From: Nannocystis punicea
Lineage (GTDB): Bacteria > Myxococcota_A > Polyangia > Nannocystales > Nannocystaceae
Length of the DNA: 64,000 nt
Direction: 5' to 3'
Assembly (NCBI RefSeq): GCF_026965555.1
Contig: NZ_CP114040.1
Location: forward strand, 3,038,001-3,102,000
Shown: in pieces, positions 52,146 through 59,790 of the stretch
How the letters are laid out: every line of letters begins with the position of its first letter
Position numbering within the stretch: the first letter of the stretch is position 1
Translations under genes and position numbers: made by a program
Notes under the pieces: model-generated
Seen by the model: the letters and a program-made list of their open reading frames with translations, nothing else
The model's database searches: none
Told to the model about the DNA's origin: nothing

Positions 52146-53708
52146 CTACTCGATCGCGATCAGCAGCTCGTAGTTCGGCGTGGCGTAGCCGAAGTCGGAG
52201 TAGGTGACCTTGACGAAGTACTCACCGGCGGCCGGGATCGCGTCGCTGACGAAGTCCTCGTGGTAGTCGTCGTCGGCCGAGGGACCGCCGAGCGAGGTGG
52301 AGCAGTCGGCCTCGAACACCTCGACGACGGTGTCGGTGGTGTCGTCGCCGGGGGCGGTGGTGACGTGGATGGTCTTGCCGATGTCGGCGTCGCCGACGGT
52401 GAACTTGAACCAGTCGACGTCGGCCTGGTCGGGCATCGAGGCGGAGGTCGTCGCGGGCAGCGTGAGCTCGTTGGCCTGGGCGCACTCGTTGTTCGGCTCG
52501 GTCTCCGGCGGCGGCGGGTCGGAGAGGGTGACGTTGATCGTGTACTCGTAGCCCGAGTAGCCGCTATTGTCCCAGTAGACCAGGTACAGCGGGTCCTCGG
52601 AGCTGGTGTAGACCGAGATCTCGGAGTCGAACTTGATCAGGTCGGCGAAGCTGCCGCTGGCCGGCAGGGCGATCGCCCGCGCGCTGGCCTCGGCGTCGGC
52701 CGAGACGATCGAGAAGGTGACCTTCTTCGGCTCGGGCGGCGGGGTGAACGAGTACAGGTGGGTCTCGAGCGGATCGGCGACCGCGCCGATCTGCTCGGTG
52801 CCCTCGGCCAGGGCCACCGGGTCGCGCGCGGCGATCTCGAGCGAGCCCGGGGCGGTCGACGAGAGCTCGGAGCCCTGCGGGCCGCTCAGCACGCTGACGT
52901 CGTAGGTGCCGGCGGACACCGGCACGTCGACGAACATCAGGTAGTTGAGGCCGTAGAGGTTGGCGGTGTTGATGTCGCCGTAGAGGCCGGGGTCGCTGCC
53001 GCTGACGAGGAGGTTCGTGTAGGTGATGGGCTCGAACAGGCCGTCGCCGGTCTGGGTGGTGTCGAACGGGGTCGAGACGTCGAGCTGGTTGGCGTCGCCG
53101 ACGAGGATCGAGCCCTGCGCGAGGGTGCCGGCGATCGGGCCGAGCGCGAGCGGGGCCTCGACCTTGAAGGCGCCGGCGTAGACCAGATCGGTGCCGCCCT
53201 CGCTGATCGTCACGTCGCGGGCGCCGATGCTGGCGCCGACGTCGACCGTGATGTTGGCCTGGATGCCGGTCGGGCTGGCGACGGTCACGTTGTTGACGGT
53301 CACGCCGTCACCGAAGTCGACGGCGACCGCGTCGGTCCACTGGGTGCCGAAGCCGCTGATCGCCACGTCGAGGGTGCGCTCGAGGTAGACCTTGCCGGGC
53401 ACGATGCTGCTGATGCTCGGGTCGCTTCCGGGTCCGGGCGGTCCGGGCGGACCTTCGGGGCCGGGCTCGCCGGGCTCGCCGGGCTCGCCGGGCTCGCCGG
53501 GCTCGCCGGGCTCTCCGGGCGGGCCGGGCACGCCGGTGGTCGGCGGAGAGTCGGTGTCCGACTCGCCGTCGGTGTCCGTTCCGTCGCTGTCGGAGTCGGT
53601 GCCGCTGCTGGCCGTCGAGTCGCCACAGCCCACCGCCATCACCGGCATCACCGCCACGGCCGCGACCAGCCAATCCAGGTGTCTATCCCTATTGCGTGAA
53701 GTCATCAT
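52146..53708 (-). CDS. Lipoprotein with collagen-like stretch, TIG and PPC domains
   Basis: 520 residues. Signal reaching lipobox A-V-G-C (about residue 25), Ser/Asp/Thr-rich linker, then about eleven Gly-x-y triplets (GPPGEPGEPGEPGEPG and following GPEGPPGPPGPG, residues about 57-90), a collagen-like segment. Next SISSIVPGKVYLERTLDVAI begins an IPT/TIG-like domain (DFGDGVTVNNVTVASPTGIQ). The C-terminal 110 residues, PETEPNNECAQANELTLPAT with VDWFKFTVGDADIGKTIHV, are a bacterial pre-peptidase C-terminal (PPC) domain. A collagen-like stalk would lift the domains from the surface. The start ATG 53708 has no clear ribosome-binding site. A paralogue without the collagen part lies at 56.6 kb. Confidence 0.87.
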   Translation of the reverse strand: MMTSRNRDRHLDWLVAAVAVMPVMAVGCGDSTASSGTDSDSDGTDTDGESDTDSPPTTGVPGPPGEPGEPGEPGEPGEPGEPGPEGPPGPPGPGSDPSISSIVPGKVYLERTLDVAISGFGTQWTDAVAVDFGDGVTVNNVTVASPTGIQANITVDVGASIGARDVTISEGGTDLVYAGAFKVEAPLALGPIAGTLAQGSILVGDANQLDVSTPFDTTQTGDGLFEPITYTNLLVSGSDPGLYGDINTANLYGLNYLMFVDVPVSAGTYDVSVLSGPQGSELSSTAPGSLEIAARDPVALAEGTEQIGAVADPLETHLYSFTPPPEPKKVTFSIVSADAEASARAIALPASGSFADLIKFDSEISVYTSSEDPLYLVYWDNSGYSGYEYTINVTLSDPPPPETEPNNECAQANELTLPATTSASMPDQADVDWFKFTVGDADIGKTIHVTTAPGDDTTDTVVEVFEADCSTSLGGPSADDDYHEDFVSDAIPAAGEYFVKVTYSDFGYATPNYELLIAIE

Positions 53709-54029
53709 GTGGTCGGCGATGGTAACGAAATCTTCACGCGCAGGTGACGCAATTCGCGAGAGGTCCGATGGTTTTCCGTGACGCTCCAGGGGGGCGCTGG
53801 GGCCAGATTGGCGGCCGCGCGACGCCGCCCGGCGGTCACGTGACCGCGGCGCGAGGGCGCGCGCGATTGATGGCAAATGGCCATTGGGACAGGTCTGGAG
53901 AAGCGTGACAATCGAGCGCCGCGACGTCCGATTCGCGCCGCTGGCGCGACCCGAGACGCAGGGAGAGATGGCCCTCGAGACATGTCCATTCAGACATGCC
54001 GTTGGCGAGCGACGAGGCGCCCGCGGCCG
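53709..54029. other. Intergenic with two repeat arrays
   Basis: 321 bp, no gene. It contains a degenerate pair (AATG/CAGG at 53876/53890) and a clean three-unit array at 53964-54005. Confidence 0.5.
53964..54005. repeat. 14-bp array, 3 units
   Basis: GATG, CATG and CATG at 53967, 53981 and 53995, exactly 14 bp apart, 24 bp downstream of the SRPBCC gene stop (read on the other strand). Confidence 0.8.
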
Positions 54030-54509
54030 CTAGCGGGCGTCCTGGCCGCCGGAGAGCGCCTCGGCGCGGGCCTTGAGGGCGCGGGCGTGGCGGTCGAAGC
54101 CGTCTTGGACCTTGGCCAGCGGGAGGAAGCGGGTGAGCAGGCCGGTAAATTCTTCGCGGGTGAAATAGCGGCTGCGTCCGCCGGGCAGCGGGTCGACCTG
54201 CTGCAGGCGGGTGGCGCGGACCAGGCCGAATGTGGGCAGCAGACCGGTGAAGCGGTAGGCGAGGCGGCCGGGCCGGGGGCCGTCGGGGGCGACGAGCTCG
54301 GTGATCCGCTCGCCCGAGCTGGCGCCGGTGCCGTCATTCCAGCGCACGTGGAGCCGCATGGCAGCGTCCGGCGCGGGCGGCCCGGCGTGGTCGATGGCCA
54401 CGATGAAGGGATTCCATTCGTGGTAGCGATCGAGGTCGAGCATGACCGCCCACACGCGCGCGGGCGGGGCGTCGATGTCGAGGGTTGCTTCGGCGAAAGG
54501 TTTCGACAT
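54030..54509 (-). CDS. SRPBCC (START-like/polyketide cyclase-type) protein
   Basis: 159 residues. N-terminal EATLDIDAPPARVWAVMLDL then DRYHEWNPFIVAID is the classic opening of SRPBCC/START-like proteins (beta strand, PxxVWxVL, YxxWNPF). LAYRFTGLLPTFGLVRATRL and RYFTREEFTGLLTRFL follow the rest of the fold. Such small cytosolic proteins bind hydrophobic ligands. Its ATG is only 5 bp after the stop of the lipoprotein gene upstream on the same strand, so the two are likely co-transcribed and translationally coupled. Confidence 0.87.
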   Translation of the reverse strand: MSKPFAEATLDIDAPPARVWAVMLDLDRYHEWNPFIVAIDHAGPPAPDAAMRLHVRWNDGTGASSGERITELVAPDGPRPGRLAYRFTGLLPTFGLVRATRLQQVDPLPGGRSRYFTREEFTGLLTRFLPLAKVQDGFDRHARALKARAEALSGGQDAR

Positions 54510-54514
54510 GGGGT

Positions 54515-55363
54515 TCACGGGGCGACGTCCGCCCAGACCTGCAGGTTGGCCCAGGTGGCGCCGTACCACGGATAGAAGCGATCTTCGACCGGGCCCGGCA
54601 GGCCGAGGCGAACCAGCGGATCGCGGGTGACCGCGACGTCGAGCGGGTCGAGGGCGGCGGCGATCGTCGGGCCGACCTGCTGGCCGCCGCTGAACACGGT
54701 GACCCGCGTGAGCCACGGCTTGGCCTCGAGGATGACGTGCCACACCTGTCCCGGAGACCAGGGACCGGGGGTGTCGGCGGTGTACGCGAGGTGGTTGCCG
54801 ACCTCGAGGCGGCTGTCGCCGGGAGTGCACGCGCCGCGGACGCGGTCCATCGGGTGATAGAAGACGGTGGCCAGGACCTTGCCGGCCGGCTGGGTGCCGA
54901 ACACCGAGGCGATGCCGAAGAACTCGGGGCAGCCCTCGGGATCGAGGGCGACGATGTCGTCGAGGTTGTCGAGGGTCTGCAGGTCGAACTCGACGCGCAC
55001 GCAATTGAAGCCCTGGCCGGGCTGGAGGAACGCGGCCTCGTAGACGCTGCCGTCGGTGGTGGCCCACAGCACCGGCCCGGGCCGGTCGAGCACGAGGGCG
55101 TAGTTCGCACACGGACCGCCGTCGACCGGGCCGTCGGTGCCGCTCGTGGCGGTGGTCTCGGGCCCCGGCAGGCCGGTGGTCGGCGCGCCTTCGGCGGTGC
55201 TGCCGGTGGTGGTCGCGGTCGCGTCGCCGGTGGTGGTCGCGGTCGCTTCGGGCTCGCCGGTCGCCGGCTCGGTGGCCGTCGTGGTGCCGCCGTCGCCGGG
55301 CCGGTCGCCGCCGCCGCAGGCGATCAATGCGCTAAAGGACAGGTTGAAAAGGACATGTCGCAT
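54515..55363 (-). CDS. Putative lipoprotein, Thr/Gly linker
   Basis: 282 residues. MRHVLFNLSFSALIACGGGD: short signal with lipobox A-L-I-A-C; the codons of this signal overlap a four-unit 14-bp array (55323-55378), so the repeat has been built into the start of the protein. A Thr/Ala/Gly-rich linker to about residue 80 precedes a domain with CANYALVLDRPGPVLWATTD, GFNCVRVEFDLQTLDNLDDI and WSPGQVWHVILEAKPWLTRV, reminiscent of a concanavalin-like jelly roll, but not assignable. Likely envelope-anchored, and in one unit with the SRPBCC gene. Confidence 0.78.
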   Translation of the reverse strand: MRHVLFNLSFSALIACGGGDRPGDGGTTTATEPATGEPEATATTTGDATATTTGSTAEGAPTTGLPGPETTATSGTDGPVDGGPCANYALVLDRPGPVLWATTDGSVYEAAFLQPGQGFNCVRVEFDLQTLDNLDDIVALDPEGCPEFFGIASVFGTQPAGKVLATVFYHPMDRVRGACTPGDSRLEVGNHLAYTADTPGPWSPGQVWHVILEAKPWLTRVTVFSGGQQVGPTIAAALDPLDVAVTRDPLVRLGLPGPVEDRFYPWYGATWANLQVWADVAP

Positions 55364-55378
55364 GAGACAGAGGAGAGC
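55323..55378. repeat. 14-bp array, 4 units, over a lipoprotein start
   Basis: AATG, CAGG, CATG and CAGA at 55326, 55340, 55354 and 55368 in exact 14-bp phase, containing the start codon of the lipoprotein gene at 55363. Confidence 0.85.
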
Positions 55379-55519
55379 GCCGTGGCCGACGGAAGCGCGG
55401 CCGACGGGCGGCGCGGCCGACCCGGGTAGTGTATGCGGTCGGCCGCGGTCACGGCGTCTCCTCCAAGGACGATCGGGCGGGGCCTGGCGACCCCGGCGCG
55501 AGCCCGGCGCGGGGCCGAG

Positions 55520-56074
55520 CTAGAAGCGGATCTGCACGCCGCCGGGCGTGACGTTGAAGCGCGCCATGCCGCTGTAGCGGTTGTGGCGGGCCAGGCGGGC
55601 CGAGTAGACGATCGCGGGGATGATCGAGGCGATCGTGAGGGCGCCGAAGATCGGGGCCGCGACCGCGGCGGTCTGCCGCTCCCCGTTGCAATCCGCGTGG
55701 CGGGCGTGGGTCTCGTCGCAGCGGCGCAGGAGCGCCAGCGGGACCGCGGTGCCGACCACGCCGATGCTGGTAAACACCCACGAGACGGCGGTCTGGGCCT
55801 GCAGCTTCTTGCGCTCGCGCTCCCACTCGCTGGCCTGGATCCGCGGCGGGCGGATGCTCTGCGGCGGCGGCGTGGCGCTCGGCGGGCTGACCGAGGAGGG
55901 GGTGCTCGGCTCGGTGAGGACCGGCTCGCTGGTCCCCGGCGATTGCGCCGTGCGGGCGGCGAGCAGGCGGGGCGCGAGGCCGCCGGAGTAGCGGACCGGC
56001 TGGGCCGGCTCCCGGGCGAGCGCGACCGTCGAGGTGGTGAAGATGAGCAGGGTCAGGACTGTACGGACCAACAT
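55520..56074 (-). CDS. Exported/membrane protein, unrecognised
   Basis: 184 residues from ATG 56074, with AAGGAG at ideal distance. Signal MLVRTVLTLLIFTTSTVALA, then a Pro/Ser-rich segment, a charged EWERERKKLQAQTAV helix, and two hydrophobic stretches (VSWVFTSIGVVGTAVPLALL and APIFGALTIASIIPAIVYSA) separated by a Cys-containing loop (RCDETHARHADCNGE). It ends in FNVTPGGVQIRF, a strand terminating in phenylalanine. Topology is probably periplasmic with a two-helix membrane hairpin. Function unknown. Its downstream neighbour on the strand is the 54.5-55.4 kb lipoprotein. Confidence 0.75.
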   Translation of the reverse strand: MLVRTVLTLLIFTTSTVALAREPAQPVRYSGGLAPRLLAARTAQSPGTSEPVLTEPSTPSSVSPPSATPPPQSIRPPRIQASEWERERKKLQAQTAVSWVFTSIGVVGTAVPLALLRRCDETHARHADCNGERQTAAVAAPIFGALTIASIIPAIVYSARLARHNRYSGMARFNVTPGGVQIRF

Positions 56075-56562
56075 GGTTTCAGTCTCCTTGCCGTGACGGC
56101 GAGAAAGTCGATCGCATCGGGCGGACCATGCCGTCGCAATCGAGGTCGAGCTTGGCAGCGCGAGTCCCATCATTGGCGGCCGAGGTCGCCCACGCTGGAT
56201 TCGAGCGGACACGTGTGTCTCCGGCGAACATGCCGAGGGTCGATTCGCTGTATGTGCCGATTCGCGGCCCGGCACAAACTGACATGTGCGTGCGCGTGGC
56301 CGGCGATCGCGTGGCGACATTGCGTCGCGCCCGAGAGGCACGATTGGCAGGTCCCGCCCCGGCGCCCGGTCGCCGGTCTCGCGCGGGCGGGGGCGCCCGA
56401 ACCGCCGCACCGCGCGGCCGACCGCCGGCCGCCGCTCGCCCGGCGGCTGTCTCATGAGACAGCCGCCGATTGGCCGCGAGCCGGCGCGCATACGGCCGCG
56501 CCGGCCGCGGGCACGGGAGGTGCTCGCGCCGGCGGGGCGGTCGGGGGGGGCGGAGTGACGCA
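56075..56562. other. Intergenic, no gene; holds a 28-bp perfect palindrome
   Basis: About 490 bp without a recognisable gene. The only structure seen is the palindrome at 56441-56468. Confidence 0.5.
56441..56468. repeat. 28-bp perfect palindrome
   Basis: CGGCGGCTGTCTC-AT-GAGACAGCCGCCG: the whole 28 bp equals its own reverse complement, with CATG at the centre as in the 14-bp units. It lies about 95 bp after the stop of the convergent-side PPC protein gene. Confidence 0.85.
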
Positions 56563-57939
56563 TCACTCGAGCTTCAGCACCAGCTCGTACTTCCCCGAGT
56601 TGAAGGGGTCGGCGCTGTGGCTGACCTTGACGTAGACGTCGCCGGCGGCCGTGATCGGGGTGCTGAGGAAGTCCTCGTGGAACGAGTAATCGGGCGACGG
56701 GCCGCCGAGCGAGGTGGTGCAGTCGGCGGCGAACACCTCGACGACGGTGTCGGTGTCGGCCTCGCCGGGCTGGGTGATGACGTGGACGCTCTTGCCCACG
56801 TCGGCGTCCATGGCCTTGAACACGAACCAGTCGACGTCGGAGGCGTCGCGCAGCTCGCCGAGCGTCGAGGACGAGGACTCGACGCGGGTGGCCTCGTCAC
56901 AGGTGTCGTTCGGCTCGGTCTCGGGCGGCGGCGGCTCGCCGGTGACGAGGTTGATGGTGAAGTCGTGCTTCGGGGCGCCGGCGGCGTCCCAGTAGATGAC
57001 GTAGATCGGCTCGGCGGCGGTGCTGTCGACGACCACGCGCACGTCGGCGGCGATCAGGTCGGCGAAGCTGCCGCTGGCGGGCAGGACCGCCAGGATGGGC
57101 GCGGCGGCCTGGTCCGCGGCGGTGACGGTGAAGGTCATCCGGGTCGGCTCGGCCGGCGGAGTGAAGGTGTACAGCGCGGTGCCGAACTGATCCTTGAGCG
57201 TGCCGACGTTGTCGCCCTCCTTCAGCGGGATCGGGGTGCGGGTGGCGATCGGGAGGATGTCCGGCCCGGTCGAGGTCACCTCGCCGCTGTCGACGTGCAC
57301 GTCGTAGGTGCCGGCGGCGACCGGCACGTCGACGAGCAGGGCGAAATCGGCGCTGTACTGCTGGGCGTAGAAGTAATCGACGGTGAACCCGGGTTCGACG
57401 GTGAGGGTGCTGTCCATCGAGTCGAACGGGGTCGAGATGTCGCGCTGGACGAGGGTGCCGGTGAGGACCGAGCCGACGGCGCGGGTTCCCTGCAGGGTCT
57501 TGAAGGCCAGCGGCGCCTCGAGCACGAAGGCGCCGGCGTAGACGACCTCGACCTCGCCCTCGCGGACGGTGACGTCGCGGGCGCCGAGGGCGGCGCGGTC
57601 GTCGATGGTGATGTGCGCGACCAGGCCGGTGGGGCTGGCGACGCGCACGCTGTCGACGGTGATGCCGTCGCCGAAGTCGACCTCGACGGCGTCGGTCCAC
57701 TGGGTGTCGTCGCCGCTGATCGTGACGTCGAGGACGCGCTCGATGAAGGCGCGGTTGGGGTAGACGGCGCTGATGCTCGGATCGTCGAGCGCCGGCTCCG
57801 CGGGGGCGAGCAGGGCGGGCTGGCTGCGCTGCGCGGCCAGGAGGCTCGACAGGCGGGCGCGGGCCGCCGCGGGGTCGGTGTCCACGGGGGTCACGGCGTG
57901 GAGGAGCAGCGTGGTCAACATTGTCGCTTGCAGGATCAT
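56563..57939 (-). CDS. Exported TIG/PPC-domain protein, paralogue
   Basis: 458 residues, AAGGAG precedes the ATG. Signal MILQATMLTTLLLHAVTPVD is short and has no lipobox. The protein aligns with the collagen-bearing lipoprotein at 52.1-53.7 kb from the TIG domain onward: PSISAVYPNRAFIERVLDVT, TQWTDAVEVDFGDGITVDSV, then the C-terminal PPC-type region PETEPNDTCDEATRVESSSS, VDWFVFKAMDADVGKSVHVI, DCTTSLGGPSPD. The collagen-like stalk is absent. The two genes, 3 kb apart, are on the same strand and presumably arose by duplication. Probably secreted or surface-attached. Confidence 0.83.
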   Translation of the reverse strand: MILQATMLTTLLLHAVTPVDTDPAAARARLSSLLAAQRSQPALLAPAEPALDDPSISAVYPNRAFIERVLDVTISGDDTQWTDAVEVDFGDGITVDSVRVASPTGLVAHITIDDRAALGARDVTVREGEVEVVYAGAFVLEAPLAFKTLQGTRAVGSVLTGTLVQRDISTPFDSMDSTLTVEPGFTVDYFYAQQYSADFALLVDVPVAAGTYDVHVDSGEVTSTGPDILPIATRTPIPLKEGDNVGTLKDQFGTALYTFTPPAEPTRMTFTVTAADQAAAPILAVLPASGSFADLIAADVRVVVDSTAAEPIYVIYWDAAGAPKHDFTINLVTGEPPPPETEPNDTCDEATRVESSSSTLGELRDASDVDWFVFKAMDADVGKSVHVITQPGEADTDTVVEVFAADCTTSLGGPSPDYSFHEDFLSTPITAAGDVYVKVSHSADPFNSGKYELVLKLE

Positions 57940-58335
57940 GTGGTTCTCCTTGCGCTGGCGACGAGCACGCCGTGCGCAGGTGCATCGAGCGCGTCGTCGC
58001 TATCGCGGTAGAGCCCGCAGGTGCAGCCTGCGGGCGGGTCCAGGGTCGATCCCGTATGGGGCGATTCGCCGCGGCGAACAATCCGACATGTATGACCGGC
58101 GCGGCTCGTGATTCACGGGTCGCGCGATCCAGCGATTCGGTCGAGGATCGCCGGCTCGCCCCGGCGACCGCCCGATCGCCGCGGACCGGTCATCGGCGGG
58201 CGAGGCGACGCGACGGCGCGCGGGCGAGGCGACGTGACGGCGCGCGGAGAGGCGGCCGCCCGGGCGACGGGCCGCGCCGGCGCGGCCGCGAGCTCATCCG
58301 GCGCCGCGGGCGAGCCGGGCGGCCGGGCCTCCATG
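57940..58335. other. Intergenic, no gene seen
   Basis: About 400 bp upstream of the PPC protein gene, GC-rich with CGGCGCG-type runs (58190-58280). Promoter expected near 57960-58100 but not identifiable. Confidence 0.4.
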
Positions 58336-58405
58336 GCGCATGGCCGAGCGGGCAGGGCATCGAGGACATGTCCCTACGGGCATGTCCGAACGAGCAGGCC
58401 GAACC
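58336..58405. repeat. 14-bp array, 5 units
   Basis: CATG, CAGG, CATG, CATG and CAGG at 58339, 58353, 58367, 58381 and 58395: exact phase over five units, 18 bp from the ugd stop codon. Confidence 0.88.
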
Positions 58406-58423
58406 GAACGAGCGGGCCGGCGG

Positions 58424-59734
58424 TCAGCGGCCGATGCCGGCGTACTCGAAGCCGAGGGCCTCGACGTGCTGGCGGTCCCACTGGTTGCGGCCGTCGAGCA
58501 GGACGGTGCCGGCCATGATGCGGCGCAGGCGCTCGAAGTCCGGGCTGCGGTACTCTCGCCACTCGGTGGCGAGGACGAGGGCGTGGGCGCCCTCGGCGGC
58601 GTCGTACGGGTCGCTGGTGAGCGTGCAGGCGGCGGCGACGTGCGGGCTGAGGGAGGCGAGGAAGTTCTTGCCGGCCTCGGGGTCGTGGAGGCGCAGGCGG
58701 GCGCCGTCGCCGACGAGGGTGCGGACGATCTTCAGCGCCGGCGCCTCGCGCACGTCGTCGGTGTTGGGCTTGAACGACAGGCCCCACACGCCGAAGGTCT
58801 TGCCGGCGAGGTCGCCGCCGAGCCGCTGCCGCAGCTTGCGGACGATCACGAGCTTCTGCGCCTCGTTGATGCGCTCGGCGCTGGCGACGATCTCGAGCGA
58901 GTGGCCGAACTCGCGGGCGGTGGTGAGGAGGGCGCGGATGTCCTTGGGGAAGCAGGAGCCGCCGTAGCCGACGCCGGGGTAGAGGAACTTGTTGCCGATC
59001 CGCGGGTCGGAGCCCATGCCGCGGCGCACCAGCTCGACGTCGGCGCCGAGCGCGTCGGCGAGGTTGGCCATGTCGTTCATGAAGCTGATGCGCGCGGCGA
59101 GGTAGGCGTTGCAGGCGTACTTGGTGAGCTCGGCCGAGCGCGCGTCCATGAACAGGATCCGGTCGCTGGTGCGGCAGAACGGCTGGTAGAGCCGGTGCAG
59201 CATCTCGCGCGCGTGGGCGTCGTCGGTGCCGACGATGACGCGGTCGGGGTGCATGAAGTCGTCGACCGCGGCGCCCTCCTTGAGGAACTCGGGGTTCGAG
59301 ACGACGGTGAACGGGACGCGCGTCTGCTCGCCGACGATGCGGGCGATCCGCTCGGCGGTGCCGACCGGCACGGTGCTCTTGTCGACGATGATCGTCGGCC
59401 GGGTGATGTGACGCCCGATCTCGCTCGCGGCCTGGTAGAGGTACGAGAGGTCGGCGCTGCCGTCGGCGGCGGTCGGGGTGCCGACGGCGAGGAAGATGAC
59501 GTCGCCGTGCACCGCGGCCTCGGCGTTGCTGGTGGTGAAGCGGAGGCGCCCGGCCTGGATGTTGTGCTCGACCAGCGGCTCGAGCCCGGGCTCGAAGATG
59601 GGCAGCTTGCCGGCCTTGATCGAGTCGATCTTGCCGGCGTCGATGTCCGCGCACAGAACATCGTTGCCGTAGTCGGCGAACACCGCGGCGGCGACGAGGC
59701 CGACGTACCCTGTACCGATGACGCTAAGCTTCAT
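58424..59734 (-). CDS. ugd: UDP-glucose 6-dehydrogenase
   Basis: 436 residues. NAD-binding MKLSVIGTGYVGLVAAAVFA, FLAVGTPTAADGSADLSYLY, VDKSTVPVGTAERIA, NPEFLKEGAAVDDFMHPDRV, AELTKYACNAYLAARISFMN, the catalytic-cysteine motif GVGYGGSCFPKDIRAL, and GLSFKPNTDDVREAPAL are all canonical. It oxidises UDP-glucose twice to UDP-glucuronate, a precursor of capsule, exopolysaccharide or LPS sugars. No glycosyltransferase is adjacent, but a sugar nucleotidyltransferase lies 3 kb away. It is divergent from the 721-aa membrane-protein gene (56 bp between starts). Confidence 0.97.
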   Translation of the reverse strand: MKLSVIGTGYVGLVAAAVFADYGNDVLCADIDAGKIDSIKAGKLPIFEPGLEPLVEHNIQAGRLRFTTSNAEAAVHGDVIFLAVGTPTAADGSADLSYLYQAASEIGRHITRPTIIVDKSTVPVGTAERIARIVGEQTRVPFTVVSNPEFLKEGAAVDDFMHPDRVIVGTDDAHAREMLHRLYQPFCRTSDRILFMDARSAELTKYACNAYLAARISFMNDMANLADALGADVELVRRGMGSDPRIGNKFLYPGVGYGGSCFPKDIRALLTTAREFGHSLEIVASAERINEAQKLVIVRKLRQRLGGDLAGKTFGVWGLSFKPNTDDVREAPALKIVRTLVGDGARLRLHDPEAGKNFLASLSPHVAAACTLTSDPYDAAEGAHALVLATEWREYRSPDFERLRRIMAGTVLLDGRNQWDRQHVEALGFEYAGIGR

Positions 59735-59790
59735 GACGCGCGCGGGAGGATACCGAAACGCCGCCTCGTCTGCTACGGTGGCCGTTACCC

